Origin: Sphingomonas caeni
GTDB lineage: Bacteria; Pseudomonadota; Alphaproteobacteria; Sphingomonadales; Sphingomonadaceae
Reading direction: 5' to 3'
DNA length: 64,000 nucleotides
NCBI RefSeq assembly: GCF_026013415.1
Contig: NZ_JAPDOK010000010.1
Coordinates: forward strand, 1 to 64,000
Shown: piece after piece, positions 42,522-51,269 of the stretch
Numbering within the stretch: position 1 is the first letter of the stretch
How the letters are laid out: each line of letters begins with the position of its first letter
Translations under genes and position numbers: made by a program
The notes under the pieces: model-generated
Databases searched by the model: none
Seen by the model: only the letters and a program-made list of their open reading frames with translations
What the model was told of the DNA's origin: nothing

Positions 42522-42657
42522 CCCACTCTCCCTGTTCTATAGTTAGCGCTACCAAACCACATCGCGGACGCGCTGCAAAGCCGGATCGTCGCGGCAGCGC
42601 TTTCCCGAATCGCTCGGGCCCCCTAGAGCGGAGCCGGCTAGTCACAACGGAAACGAC

Positions 42658-42918
42658 ATGATCGACCGGATCTTCCTCTCGCATCCCCGCAGCGTCGGCG
42701 AATCCTATGCCGAGCATGCCGGCGTCGCCGCGAAGTTCGGCGCGACAATGGTGGTGGGGGGCGTCGCTTGCATGATCCATGCGGTGCTTCCCTCGGTCTT
42801 CCCCCGCGCCGCCAGCGACCGGGTGAAGAAGCTCTACGCCCAGATGGTCGCGCGCCAGCCGAACATGCGCCGCCCAGCTTTCGAAGAGCCCGAGTGGCAG
42901 ATCGAATACGAAATCTGA
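42658..42918 (+). CDS. DUF6356 small protein
   Basis: Eighty-six residues that begin MIDRIFLSHPRSVGESYAEHAGVAAKFG, the pattern of the DUF6356 family, with one hydrophobic segment (about 29-48, TMVVGGVACMIHAVLPSVF). The C-terminus is basic then acidic (MRRPAFEEPEWQIEYEI). The family is often found next to capsule or housekeeping genes but has no known role. Divergent from the MHS transporter across 136 bases. Confidence 0.75.
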   Translation: MIDRIFLSHPRSVGESYAEHAGVAAKFGATMVVGGVACMIHAVLPSVFPRAASDRVKKLYAQMVARQPNMRRPAFEEPEWQIEYEI

Positions 42919-42960
42919 GCGCTGGTTCGGTGCGCCACCCTCACCGCCTTGCTTCTCGCC

Positions 42961-43035
42961 GTGCTCCGGCGCAGGCCGGAGCTCTGGCCGCAACTACACC
43001 ACAAGTCTCCAGCGCTCCGGCCTTCGCCGGCGCAC
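42961..43035. repeat. 27-bp imperfect inverted repeat (GCTCCGGC family)
   Basis: Arms 42961-42987 and 43009-43035 pair with a few mismatches, and each arm is itself a small hairpin (GCTCCGGC...GCCGGAGC and CTCCGGCC...GGCCGGxG types). It lies between DUF6356 and the FAD protein gene and looks like a REP-type element. Confidence 0.7.
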
Positions 43036-43069
43036 GAATCTCTCTGGCACGGTTGATGGTGTCGGCCGC

Positions 43070-44416
43070 ATGATCAACCACGTCGCCATCATCGGCGCCG
43101 GCTTTTCCGGCACGCTTCAGGCAATCAACCTGCTGCGTCATGACGGTCCCCGCGCCACGCTGATCGAGCGCGCGCCCGAGCCCGGCGTCGGGCTCGCCTA
43201 TGGCGCCGCCCATCCCAGCCATGTCCTCAACGTCCGCGCCTCGAACATGAGCGCGCTCCCCGACGATCCCGGCCATTTCGTCCGCTGGCTCGAAGCGCGT
43301 GGGGTGGCAAATGCCGCTGCCGCCTTCATCCCCCGCATGATGTACGGCGAATATCTGCGCCAGATGCTCGACGAGACCCGCCGCGCCGCGGGCGACCGGC
43401 TGACGGTGATCCAGGGCGAGGTCGAGGATCTCGAGGTGGGCGAGACCGCCACCCTCACCCTCGCCGGCCGCACCCTCCATGCCGACGCCGCGGTGCTCGC
43501 GGTCGGCAATCTCCCGCCCCATTCGCCACCGGGCCTCGACCCGGACGCGCTCTCAGCCGACCGCTACAAGGGCAATCCCTGGGACCCCACCATGCCCGAG
43601 GGTCTCGCGAGCGAGGATACCGTGCTGATCATCGGTACCGGCCTGACGATGGTCGATGTCGCCCTTACCCTCGACGCACAGGGCTATACGGGCAAGATCG
43701 TCGCCCTCTCCCGCCGCGGCCTGCTCCCGCGGCCGCACGGCCCCGGCGCCGAGTGGAAGAAGATCGACGAACGCCCCGACACCCATGCCTCGACGCTGCT
43801 GGGCGAGGTCCGCGCCCGCGCCGAGGCGATCGGCTGGCGCAACGCGGTCGATGAGCTCCGCCCCTTCACCCAGCCGATGTGGGGCAACGCCACCGAGGAT
43901 CAGCGCGCGCGCTTCCTCCGCCACCTCCGCCCCTGGTGGGACGTCCATCGCCACCGCCTCGCGCCCGAGGTCCATGCCCGGCTCCACGCGATCATCGATC
44001 GGGGCCAGCTGAGCGTCGTCGCGGGCAAGACGCTGGCGTTCGAGGAAGGCGACGGCGGCGTCGCGGTCACGTGGCGCCCGCGCGGCTCGGACAGGGCCGA
44101 AACCCTCACCGCGCGCCGCATCGTCAACTGCACCGGTCCGCTGACCGATCTCGCCCGCACCACCGAGCCGCTGCTCCGCAAGCTAGCCGCGCGCGGGGTC
44201 ATCCGCGCCGACGAGGCACGGCTCGGCATCGATGTCGATAATCAGGCCCAGACGATCAACGCGCGCGGCCGGATCAACCCCGCCCTCTATGCGCTTGGGC
44301 CCATGACGCGCGGCGCATTCTGGGAAATCGTTGCGGTTCCGGACATTCGGACGCAAACTTGGAACCTCGCGCGGCGGCTTTCCAACGCGCACTGGGTCGG
44401 GGGGGAAGGTCTGTGA
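43070..44416 (+). CDS. FAD/NAD(P)-binding protein (HpyO/YdhS type)
   Basis: A 448-residue flavoprotein. The N-terminal Rossmann motif is IIGAGFSGTLQAINLL (8-23). The segment GVGLAYGAAHPSHVLNVRASNMSA (about 39-62) is the hallmark of the FAD_NAD_binding_9 family. A second nucleotide motif VLIIGTGLTMVDVALTL is near 185-201, and IVNCTGP near 347. These proteins are monooxygenase-like with unknown substrates. It overlaps the next gene (GTG/TGA), so the two are coupled. Confidence 0.85.
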   Translation: MINHVAIIGAGFSGTLQAINLLRHDGPRATLIERAPEPGVGLAYGAAHPSHVLNVRASNMSALPDDPGHFVRWLEARGVANAAAAFIPRMMYGEYLRQMLDETRRAAGDRLTVIQGEVEDLEVGETATLTLAGRTLHADAAVLAVGNLPPHSPPGLDPDALSADRYKGNPWDPTMPEGLASEDTVLIIGTGLTMVDVALTLDAQGYTGKIVALSRRGLLPRPHGPGAEWKKIDERPDTHASTLLGEVRARAEAIGWRNAVDELRPFTQPMWGNATEDQRARFLRHLRPWWDVHRHRLAPEVHARLHAIIDRGQLSVVAGKTLAFEEGDGGVAVTWRPRGSDRAETLTARRIVNCTGPLTDLARTTEPLLRKLAARGVIRADEARLGIDVDNQAQTINARGRINPALYALGPMTRGAFWEIVAVPDIRTQTWNLARRLSNAHWVGGEGL

Positions 44417-45285
44417 AGCGAACCGCGCTGTTGCTCGCCCTGCTGGCGTCCGCCTGCGCGCAAGCGCAGCAGCCCGCGAACAACGTCGCCGAAGCAGCAC
44501 CCTCGCCCGCCCCGACCGGCTATGCACTCCGCTCGAACGTCGCGGGCGCCAGCCTCGTCAGGGTGACGGAACTCCCCGCCACCACCACGCTTCCCGCCGA
44601 GGGCAATTGCGATCATTTCGTCGAGCCCGTCTCGCCCGCCGCAAAACTCGCCGCGCAAAAAGGCTGGCGCGTGCTGGGCGAGGAGCGGTTCAAACAGTTC
44701 CAGGTCGTGCTGATCGCGCGCGGCGGCGATGCGATGACCAGTGGCCGCTGCAACTATATCGATTCCAATCTCGCCTTCTTCGAAGGCGGCCGCCTGATCG
44801 GCATCCTCTACCCCAAGGGCAAGGACAGCACCCCGATCGCGGGGATCGAGCCCGTCGACGGCCATCTGCGCGTTTGGAGCACCGATCCGATGGCGCTGGG
44901 GCAGGTCAACCTGACCGGTACCAACCTCAGCTATGACGAAATCAGCGGCGGCGATCGCGTCTGCGGCGGAAAGTACAACGTGCCGACCGTGTTTGGCCTT
45001 CCCTATGCCGAGGCGCGCAAGAAGCTGATCGCCGCAGGCTGGCGCGCGCTGCCGAGCAAGGAGGAGGTCTCGCAGATCGCCGACTATGCGGCGGCCCGGC
45101 GGCGCTTTCCCGAGCTCGATACCTGCGCGGGCACCGGCTATGGCGAATGCGGCTACACGCTGACCGCGGCGGATGGGGTCACGACATTGGGAGTCGTCAC
45201 GCTCGGCGATGTCGATGACGCAACGGTCAGCGGCTATGACGTCGCCTGCGACGGCAAGCCCGAACAGGACCCGAACGGCCCCTAA
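44413..45285 (+). CDS. Exported protein of unknown function, Cys-containing
   Basis: A 290-residue protein with an N-terminal signal (TALLLALLASACAQA, possible lipobox LASAC). The body has cysteines near residues 72, 114, 188, 237 and 245 that may form disulfides. One segment (VPTVFGLPYAEARKKLIAAGWRALPS, about 194-219) resembles a PASTA-type repeat (GLPYxxAxxxLxxxGW). No catalytic motif is seen. Start GTG 44413 overlaps the previous stop and has GGGGGAAGG before it. It ends tail to tail with tetR, four bases overlapping. Confidence 0.65.
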   Translation: MKRTALLLALLASACAQAQQPANNVAEAAPSPAPTGYALRSNVAGASLVRVTELPATTTLPAEGNCDHFVEPVSPAAKLAAQKGWRVLGEERFKQFQVVLIARGGDAMTSGRCNYIDSNLAFFEGGRLIGILYPKGKDSTPIAGIEPVDGHLRVWSTDPMALGQVNLTGTNLSYDEISGGDRVCGGKYNVPTVFGLPYAEARKKLIAAGWRALPSKEEVSQIADYAAARRRFPELDTCAGTGYGECGYTLTAADGVTTLGVVTLGDVDDATVSGYDVACDGKPEQDPNGP

Positions 45286-45884
45286 AGCTCCAGCCCCTTG
45301 GCGAGCAGCGCCATGTGCCGCCGCGACAGCATCCGCGAGGTCGCATAGGGCGGCCCCTCGAGCGCCCATTGCGCCACCAGCCCGATATGCATCGTCCGGA
45401 ACGAGAGCACGAGCGTGTCCACCGGCAGCGCGCGCTTCATCCCGGGCCGCGCCAGCAGCCGCTCGAACAGCGCCGCCAGCGTCGCGTCGACCTGATCACT
45501 GAATTCGGCCAGCTCGGGCGCCGCCTCGTCCGCCGCGAACAGCCGCGAGAGATAGACGCGGACATAGGGCAGATAATCCACCTTGTTGTCGATCAGCCGC
45601 CACGAGGCGCTGTCGAGCGCCTCGGCAACGCTCATCCCCTGCCGCGGCAATTCGGCGATCGTCGCCAGCGCCGCCCGGTCGAGTTCGACCAGCAGCGCGA
45701 CGACGAGATCCTCCTTCGCCTCGAAATAATTGTAGACAGTGCCCTTCCCGACATCCGCCGCGGCGGCGATCTCGTCGACCGTCACCGCATCGATCCCGCG
45801 CTTTGCGAACAGTCCCGACGCCGCCTTGGTCAGGCGGTTGCGCGTATCGAGACGCTTGCGTTCGCGTAGGCCGACGGCGGTCAT
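45282..45884 (-). CDS. TetR/AcrR family transcriptional regulator
   Basis: A 200-residue repressor-type regulator. The HTH (about residues 12-58) is RLTKAASGLFAKRGIDAVTVDEIAAAADVGKGTVYNYFEAKEDLV, a close match to the TetR_N pattern. The C-terminal ligand domain is helical and unassigned. It diverges from hpd across 109 bases that contain two palindromes, which makes control of hpd-hmgA, and self-control, the simplest reading. The ligand could be a tyrosine-degradation intermediate; this is inference. Confidence 0.9.
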   Translation of the reverse strand: MTAVGLRERKRLDTRNRLTKAASGLFAKRGIDAVTVDEIAAAADVGKGTVYNYFEAKEDLVVALLVELDRAALATIAELPRQGMSVAEALDSASWRLIDNKVDYLPYVRVYLSRLFAADEAAPELAEFSDQVDATLAALFERLLARPGMKRALPVDTLVLSFRTMHIGLVAQWALEGPPYATSRMLSRRHMALLAKGLEL

Positions 45885-45912
45885 AGATGACTAAGGTCAT
45901 ATTTACCGTGAA

Positions 45913-45952
45913 GATGCAAGAGCGTGCATCTATATAGTATCAATTGACACTA
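45913..45952. promoter_or_regulatory. Two palindromes in the tetR-hpd divergent region (operator candidates)
   Basis: GATGCA-N6-TGCATC (45913-45930) is perfect. TAGTATCAATTGACACTA (45935-45952) is an 18-bp palindrome with one mismatched pair and contains TTGACA (45944-45949), a consensus -35 box directed to hpd with TAGCGG 17 bases on. A TetR dimer bound here would cover that promoter. Confidence 0.55.
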
Positions 45953-45993
45953 AATGACCCATCGGCTAGCGGCCCGCGTTGAGGAGCATGCCC

Positions 45994-47031
45994 ATGACCG
46001 ACCCCGCCAATCCGCTCGGCCTCAACGGCTTCGAGTTCGTCGAATTCACCTCGCCCGACCCGCTGGCGATGGCGGCGCAATTCGAGCAGCTCGGCTTCGT
46101 CCCCTCGCACCGGCATCCCACCAAGAACATCACCCGCTACAAGCAGGGCCGCATAAACCTGATGCTCAATCGCGACGCCGACGGCCGCGTCGCCCAGTTC
46201 CGCAACGAGCATGGCGCGTCCGCATCGGCGATGGCCTTCCGCGTGGCGGACCCGGAGGCCGCGATGACCTGGGCACTCGAGCATGGCGCCGAGCGTACCG
46301 CCGAGGACGACACGGTGATCATGGGGATCGGCGGCTCGTACCTCTATTTCATCAAGGACGGCGAGGATCTCTACGCCGACTGGGCTGAATTCCCGGGCTG
46401 GCGGGAGGCCGAGGCGGCCAACAATGTGGGGCTCGACCTGCTCGACCACCTCACCCACAATGTCCGCCGCGGCCAGATGCGGGTGTGGAGCGAATTCTAC
46501 AAGACGCTGTTCGGCTTCGAGGAGCAGAAATATTTCGACATCAAGGGCCAGGCTACGGGCTTGTTCAGCCAGGCGATGATCGCGCCCGACAAGGCGATCC
46601 GCATTCCCTTGAACGAGAGCCAGGACGACAAGAGCCAGATCGAGGAATTCATCCGCGAATATCATGGCGAGGGCATCCAGCACCTCGCGCTGACCACGCC
46701 GGACATCTTCGACACGGTTGAGCGCCTCCGCGCGCGCGGGGTGAAGCTTCAGGACACGATCGAGACCTATTACGAGCTGGTCGACAAGCGCGTCCCCGGC
46801 CATGGCGAGGACCTCGAACGCCTCCGCAAGAACCGCATCCTGATCGACGGATCGGTTGGCGACGAGGGCATTTTGCTCCAAATCTTCACCGAGAACATGT
46901 TCGGCCCGATCTTCTTCGAGATCATCCAGCGCAAGGGCAACGAAGGCTTCGGCAACGGTAATTTCCAGGCGCTTTTCGAGAGCATCGAGCTCGATCAGAT
47001 CCGTAGGGGCGTCATTAGAGTCGACGCGTAA
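45994..47031 (+). CDS. hpd: 4-hydroxyphenylpyruvate dioxygenase
   Basis: A 345-residue Fe(II) enzyme that turns 4-hydroxyphenylpyruvate into homogentisate in tyrosine breakdown. Iron ligands are H152 (LDHLTHNV), H230 (GIQHLAL) and E309 (FFEIIQR); all are present. The C-terminal GNEGFGNGNFQALFESIELDQ matches the family gate helix. ATG 45994 is chosen since GAGGAG lies 9 bases before it; ATG 45988 and TTG 45979 are also in frame. hmgA follows after a 120-base palindromic repeat. Confidence 0.96.
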   Translation: MTDPANPLGLNGFEFVEFTSPDPLAMAAQFEQLGFVPSHRHPTKNITRYKQGRINLMLNRDADGRVAQFRNEHGASASAMAFRVADPEAAMTWALEHGAERTAEDDTVIMGIGGSYLYFIKDGEDLYADWAEFPGWREAEAANNVGLDLLDHLTHNVRRGQMRVWSEFYKTLFGFEEQKYFDIKGQATGLFSQAMIAPDKAIRIPLNESQDDKSQIEEFIREYHGEGIQHLALTTPDIFDTVERLRARGVKLQDTIETYYELVDKRVPGHGEDLERLRKNRILIDGSVGDEGILLQIFTENMFGPIFFEIIQRKGNEGFGNGNFQALFESIELDQIRRGVIRVDA

Positions 47032-47083
47032 GAGTTGGAGAGGAAGGGTCGGGAGAGCGGCGACGCTTATCCCGGCCCAATTT

Positions 47084-47202
47084 CCCTCTCCCTTTGGGAG
47101 AGGGAGGGAGCCGCGAAGCGGCGGAAGGGTGAGGACAGCCTGTCCTCATCCTCCCACTTGGCTGCGCCAAGCGGGCCCCTCCTTCTCCCAAAGGGAGAAG
47201 GG
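47084..47202. repeat. 119-bp inverted repeat between hpd and hmgA
   Basis: Outer arms CCCTCTCCCTTTGGGAGAGGG-type (47084-47108) and CCTTCTCCCAAAGGGAGAAGGG (about 47180-47202) are each hairpins and pair with each other. A perfect centre TGAGGACAG-CCTGTCCTCA lies at 47131-47149. It could lower read-through from hpd to hmgA or protect the upstream RNA. Confidence 0.75.
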
Positions 47203-47217
47203 TTTTAGGATAGCCCA

Positions 47218-48495
47218 ATGACCGACTATTTCCCCGGCTTCGGCAACCATGTCTCGACCGAGGCCGTCCCCGGCGCGCTCCCGATCGGCCGTAACTCGCC
47301 GCAAAGGCCCGCCTACGGCCTCTACACGGAGCAACTCAGCGGCACCGCCTTCACCGCGCCGCGCCACGAGAATCGCCGCTCCTGGCTCTACCGCCTGCGC
47401 CCCACCGCCGAGCATCCGCCCTTCGTCCGTTACGAAGGCGCGAGCAACTTCGCCCCCGGTACGGTGGATGCCGCCCTGCCCCCCAATCGCCTCCGCTGGG
47501 ACCCCGTCGCCGCGCCCGCCCCGGGCACGGACCTGATCGACGGCATGACCACCATGCTCGCCAATCGCGATCCCGCCGACCTCGAAGGTGTCGCGGTCCA
47601 TCTCTATGCCGCCAACAAGAACATGGAGACCCGCGTCTTTTCCGACGCGGACGGCGAGCTGCTCTTCATCCCCCAATCGGGCCGCCTCACCCTTCTCACC
47701 GAGCTGGGCAAGCTCGACATCGCCCCCGGCCAGATCGCGCTGATCCCCCGCGGCGTCCGCTTCCGAGCCATCCTCCCCGATGGCGAGGCCCGCGGCTATG
47801 TCGCGGAAAACCACGGCGCGCTGTTCCGCCTCCCCGATCTCGGCCCGATCGGCGCCAACGGCCTGGCCAATCCGCGCGATTTCGAGACGCCGGCGGCGTG
47901 GTTCGAGGATCGCGACGAGCCCTTCGAGGTGATCCAGAAGCATCTCGGCAGCCTGTGGAGCACCACGCTCGACCACGGCCCGCTCGACGTGGTGGCATGG
48001 CACGGCAATCTCGCCCCCTGGCGCTATGACCTCGCCCGGTTCAACACGATGAACACGGTGAGTTTCGACCATCCCGACCCCTCGATCTTCACCGTCCTCA
48101 CCTCGCCCTCGGACGTCCCCGGCCGCGCCAATGCCGATTTCGTGATCTTCCCCCCGCGCTGGATGGTCGGCGAAGACACGTTCCGCCCGCCCTGGTTCCA
48201 CCGCAACATCATGTCCGAGGCGATGGGGCTGATCCACGGCGCCTATGACGCCAAGGCGGAAGGCTTCGCGCCCGGAGGCCTTTCGCTCCACAACCTCATG
48301 GCCGGCCACGGCCCCGATGTGACGAGCTGGGAAGGCGCGACCAACGCCGATCTCAAACCGCACAAGATTGAGGGCACCATGGCCTTCATGGTCGAGACCT
48401 GCTGGCCCTATCGCCCGACGCAAGTCGCCCTCGACCGCGCGCAGAGCGATTATGACGCGTCGTGGAAGGGGTTTCCGAAGGCGAAGCTCCCATGA
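47218..48495 (+). CDS. hmgA: Homogentisate 1,2-dioxygenase
   Basis: A 425-residue iron enzyme that opens homogentisate to maleylacetoacetate, the step after Hpd. The start [27 protein letters not shown] and the region [28 protein letters not shown] (about 325-352), which holds iron ligands, are diagnostic. [12 protein letters not shown] follows, and the C-terminus has [14 protein letters not shown]. The next genes of the pathway (fumarylacetoacetase, isomerase) are not in the window. Confidence 0.96.
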   Translation: MTDYFPGFGNHVSTEAVPGALPIGRNSPQRPAYGLYTEQLSGTAFTAPRHENRRSWLYRLRPTAEHPPFVRYEGASNFAPGTVDAALPPNRLRWDPVAAPAPGTDLIDGMTTMLANRDPADLEGVAVHLYAANKNMETRVFSDADGELLFIPQSGRLTLLTELGKLDIAPGQIALIPRGVRFRAILPDGEARGYVAENHGALFRLPDLGPIGANGLANPRDFETPAAWFEDRDEPFEVIQKHLGSLWSTTLDHGPLDVVAWHGNLAPWRYDLARFNTMNTVSFDHPDPSIFTVLTSPSDVPGRANADFVIFPPRWMVGEDTFRPPWFHRNIMSEAMGLIHGAYDAKAEGFAPGGLSLHNLMAGHGPDVTSWEGATNADLKPHKIEGTMAFMVETCWPYRPTQVALDRAQSDYDASWKGFPKAKLP

Positions 48496-48655
48496 AATTC
48501 CTCCCCGGCACGGGGAGGGGGACCGCGCCCGCAGGGCGTGGTGGAGGGGCCGCCGCGCAGACGGCGGTGTCGCGTGCCGCAAGCGTTGCCCCGCGCCTGC
48601 GGCGCGGCCCCTCCACCAGCTGCGCTGGTCCCCCTTCCCGTGCCGGGGAGGAATT
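48496..48655. repeat. 160-bp inverted repeat whose right arm forms the Rieske gene's ribosome binding site
   Basis: Outer arms 48496-48524 and 48627-48655 (29 bp) differ by one base. Inner arms GGTGGAGGGGCCGC (48540-48553) and its exact complement (48604-48617) pair perfectly. The right arm ends GGGGAGGAATT, directly followed by ATG 48656. The left arm begins inside the end of hmgA. A second copy of the same layout surrounds the DUF559 gene at 56429-56922. Confidence 0.85.
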
Positions 48656-49015
48656 ATGACGGGCGACCGCCTCACCGCCACCCCCGCCGGCGTCACCCTC
48701 GGCCCGCTCGATCTCATCGCCGACGGCAGGGCGCGCAACTTCGTGCTCGAAATGCGCGCCGGCCGTTTCCACGGCTTCGTCGTCCGCCGCGGCGAGGCGG
48801 TCCATGGCTATGTCGATATCTGCGCGCACATGGCGCTCCCGCTCGCGCAGCAGCTCGACCAGTATCTCACGCCCGACGGCAGCCTGATCCAGTGCAGCTG
48901 GCACGGCGCGCTCTACCGGATCGAGGACGGCGAATGCGTGGGTGGCCCTTGCGCGGGCGCCCGTTTACAGGCTTGGCCGGTTGCTGTGCGCGACGGCATG
49001 ATCGTGACAGCGTGA
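48656..49015 (+). CDS. Small Rieske [2Fe-2S] protein
   Basis: A 119-residue stand-alone Rieske ferredoxin. Cluster ligands are C56 and H58 (ICAHMA) and C80 and H83 (QCSWHGALY). The usual loop between them is 21 residues. It could pass electrons to a dioxygenase or another enzyme, but no oxygenase or reductase is beside it; isovaleryl-CoA dehydrogenase starts 11 bases later. The start ATG 48656 sits at the edge of the preceding repeat, which supplies the ribosome binding site. Earlier in-frame codons lie in hmgA and the repeat. Confidence 0.88.
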   Translation: MTGDRLTATPAGVTLGPLDLIADGRARNFVLEMRAGRFHGFVVRRGEAVHGYVDICAHMALPLAQQLDQYLTPDGSLIQCSWHGALYRIEDGECVGGPCAGARLQAWPVAVRDGMIVTA

Positions 49016-49026
49016 GAGGATAGACA

Positions 49027-50175
49027 ATGCAGACCCTGGATTTCGGCCTCGGCGAAACCGCCGACATGATCCGCGAGACCACCGCGCGCTTCGCCAAGGA
49101 CAAGATCGAACCGCTCGCCGCCAAGATCGACGCCGACGACTGGTTCCCGGTCGAGCTCTGGCCGCAAATGGGCGAGCTGGGCCTGCACGGCATCACTGTC
49201 GAGGAAGACTATGGCGGGCTCGGGCTCGGCTATCTCGAGCATGTCATCGCGTGCGAGGAAGTCTCGCGCGCCTCGGCCTCGATCGGCCTCAGCTACGGCG
49301 CGCATTCGAACCTCTGCGTCAACCAGATCCGCCGCTGGGCCAGCCCCGAGCAGAAGGCGAAATACCTCCCCAAGCTCGTCTCGGGCGAGCATGTCGGCAG
49401 CCTCGCAATGTCCGAATCGGGCGCGGGCAGCGACGTGGTCGGGATGAAGCTCCGCGCCGAGCACAAGGGCGACCGCTTCATCCTCAACGGCACGAAATTC
49501 TGGATCACTAACGCAGCTTATGCCGACACCCTCGTAGTTTATGCGAAGACCGGGGAGGGATCGCGCGGCATCACCACCTTCCTGATCGAAAAGGGCATGC
49601 CCGGCTTCAGCATCGGCCAGAAGATCGACAAGATGGGTATGCGCGGCTCCCCCACCGCCGAACTGGTGTTCAACGATTGCGAGGTCCCCGAAGAGAATGT
49701 GATGGGCCCGCTCAACGGCGGCGTCGGCGTGCTGATGTCGGGCCTCGATTATGAACGCACCGTGCTCGCGGGCATCCAGCTCGGCATCATGCAGGCCTGT
49801 CTCGACGTCGTCCTGCCCTATATCCGCGACCGCAAGCAGTTCGGCCAGCCGATCGGCAGCTTCCAGCTGATGCAGGCCAAGGTGGCGGACATGTACGTCG
49901 CGCTCAATTCGGCGCGGGCGTACGTCTACACCGTCGCCAAGAATTGCGACGCGGGCAACACCACCCGCTTCGACGCGGCGGGCGCGATCCTGCTCGCCTC
50001 GGAGAATGCCGTGAAGGTCAGTCTAGAGGCAATCCAGGCGCTGGGCGGCGCGGGCTACACCAAGGACTGGCCGGTGGAACGCTTCGCCCGCGATGCCAAG
50101 CTGCTCGATATCGGCGCGGGGACCAACGAGATCCGCCGGATGCTGATCGGACGCGAGCTGATCGGGGCGGCCTAG
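49027..50175 (+). CDS. ivd: Isovaleryl-CoA dehydrogenase
   Basis: A 382-residue acyl-CoA dehydrogenase that oxidises isovaleryl-CoA to 3-methylcrotonyl-CoA in leucine breakdown. The catalytic base is at the isovaleryl-specific place, E243 in [11 protein letters not shown], while the usual C-terminal glutamate position reads GAGTNE. FAD-binding elements [14 protein letters not shown] and FWITNA are present. Its product is the substrate of the carboxylase encoded by mccB (54811) and mccA (58631). Start ATG follows GAGAGGA. Confidence 0.93.
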   Translation: MQTLDFGLGETADMIRETTARFAKDKIEPLAAKIDADDWFPVELWPQMGELGLHGITVEEDYGGLGLGYLEHVIACEEVSRASASIGLSYGAHSNLCVNQIRRWASPEQKAKYLPKLVSGEHVGSLAMSESGAGSDVVGMKLRAEHKGDRFILNGTKFWITNAAYADTLVVYAKTGEGSRGITTFLIEKGMPGFSIGQKIDKMGMRGSPTAELVFNDCEVPEENVMGPLNGGVGVLMSGLDYERTVLAGIQLGIMQACLDVVLPYIRDRKQFGQPIGSFQLMQAKVADMYVALNSARAYVYTVAKNCDAGNTTRFDAAGAILLASENAVKVSLEAIQALGGAGYTKDWPVERFARDAKLLDIGAGTNEIRRMLIGRELIGAA

Positions 50176-50244
50176 TTGCCGATTGTCGTTTGCGTCACAT
50201 ACGACTTTGCGTAAGCTCGACGTCAAAGAGACGGAGGGGGCATC

Positions 50245-51240
50245 ATGATCTTGCGGTGGATTGTCGGCGCGCTTGCGGGGCTCATGTTGCTCGTCTCACC
50301 GGCCTGGGCGCAGGTCACGGTCGACAAGGCCAGCGTCCATAGCGCGTCGGTCGCCGGCAATCTCGAAGGCAACAGTGCCGAGCGCGAGGTGTTCGTCATC
50401 CTCCCCGCGAGCTATGCCAAGTCGCCGCGCCGCCGCTATCCGGTGCTCTATTTCCTCCATGGCTTCACCGCGACCGCGGCGGGCTACATGGACTATCTGA
50501 AATTCAGTGAGGCGATGACGGCCACGGGTGCCGAGATGATCATCGTCGTGCCGGACAGCTATACGCGCCACGGCGGCTCGATGTGGTCCAGCTCGCCGAC
50601 GGTGGGCGATTTCGAGGGGTTCATCGCGCGCGACCTCGTCGCCTGGGTCGATGGCAAATACCGCACGCTCGCCAGGCGCGAATCCCGCGGTCTCGCCGGC
50701 CATTCGATGGGCGGCTACGGCACGCTCAGGATCGGGATGAAGCATCCGGAGGTCTTTTCGAGCCTCTATGCGATGAGCTCGTGCTGCCTCTCGCCGCGCA
50801 CAGCGACCGCAGCGATGCTGAAGCCGCTCGAGTCGATGACCGTCGATCAGGCCGTCGCCGGCGATTTCCTCACGCGCGCCAATTTCGCGGTCGCAGCGGC
50901 ATGGTCGCCGGCGCCCGACAAGCCGCCTTTCTTCGCGGATCTCGGCCTCGACAAGCAAGGCGCGCCGGACCCGCTGGTATTCGCCAAATGGGCCGCCAAC
51001 GCGCCGCTGGTGATGGTCCCGCAATATCTGCCCGGGCTCCGATCGATGACGGCGATCGCGCTCGACGTCGGCGACAAGGATTTCCTGCTTGGCGACAATC
51101 AGGCGATCCACGCCGAACTGACGCGCTTCGGTATCCCCCATGACTGGACGCTCTATGACGGGGACCACGGCAACCGCATCCCCGAACGCTTTCGCCAGTT
51201 CGTTCTGCCCTTTTTCGCAAAGCATCTGGTGGCGCGGTAG
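50245..51240 (+). CDS. Exported esterase (PF00756 type alpha/beta hydrolase)
   Basis: A 331-residue exported protein with signal peptide (LAGLMLLVSPAWAQ, cut about residue 23). It belongs to the esterase D/antigen 85-like family. The nucleophile is S154 in AGHSMGGYG, D277 or nearby (VGDKDFLLGDNQ) may be the acid, and H309 (DGDHGNRI) completes the triad. Substrate unknown, perhaps a short acyl ester or feruloyl-type ester. It stands between the leucine genes without overlap. Confidence 0.85.
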   Translation: MILRWIVGALAGLMLLVSPAWAQVTVDKASVHSASVAGNLEGNSAEREVFVILPASYAKSPRRRYPVLYFLHGFTATAAGYMDYLKFSEAMTATGAEMIIVVPDSYTRHGGSMWSSSPTVGDFEGFIARDLVAWVDGKYRTLARRESRGLAGHSMGGYGTLRIGMKHPEVFSSLYAMSSCCLSPRTATAAMLKPLESMTVDQAVAGDFLTRANFAVAAAWSPAPDKPPFFADLGLDKQGAPDPLVFAKWAANAPLVMVPQYLPGLRSMTAIALDVGDKDFLLGDNQAIHAELTRFGIPHDWTLYDGDHGNRIPERFRQFVLPFFAKHLVAR

Positions 51241-51269
51241 CGTCTCCCTCTCCCCTCCGGGGAGAAGGA

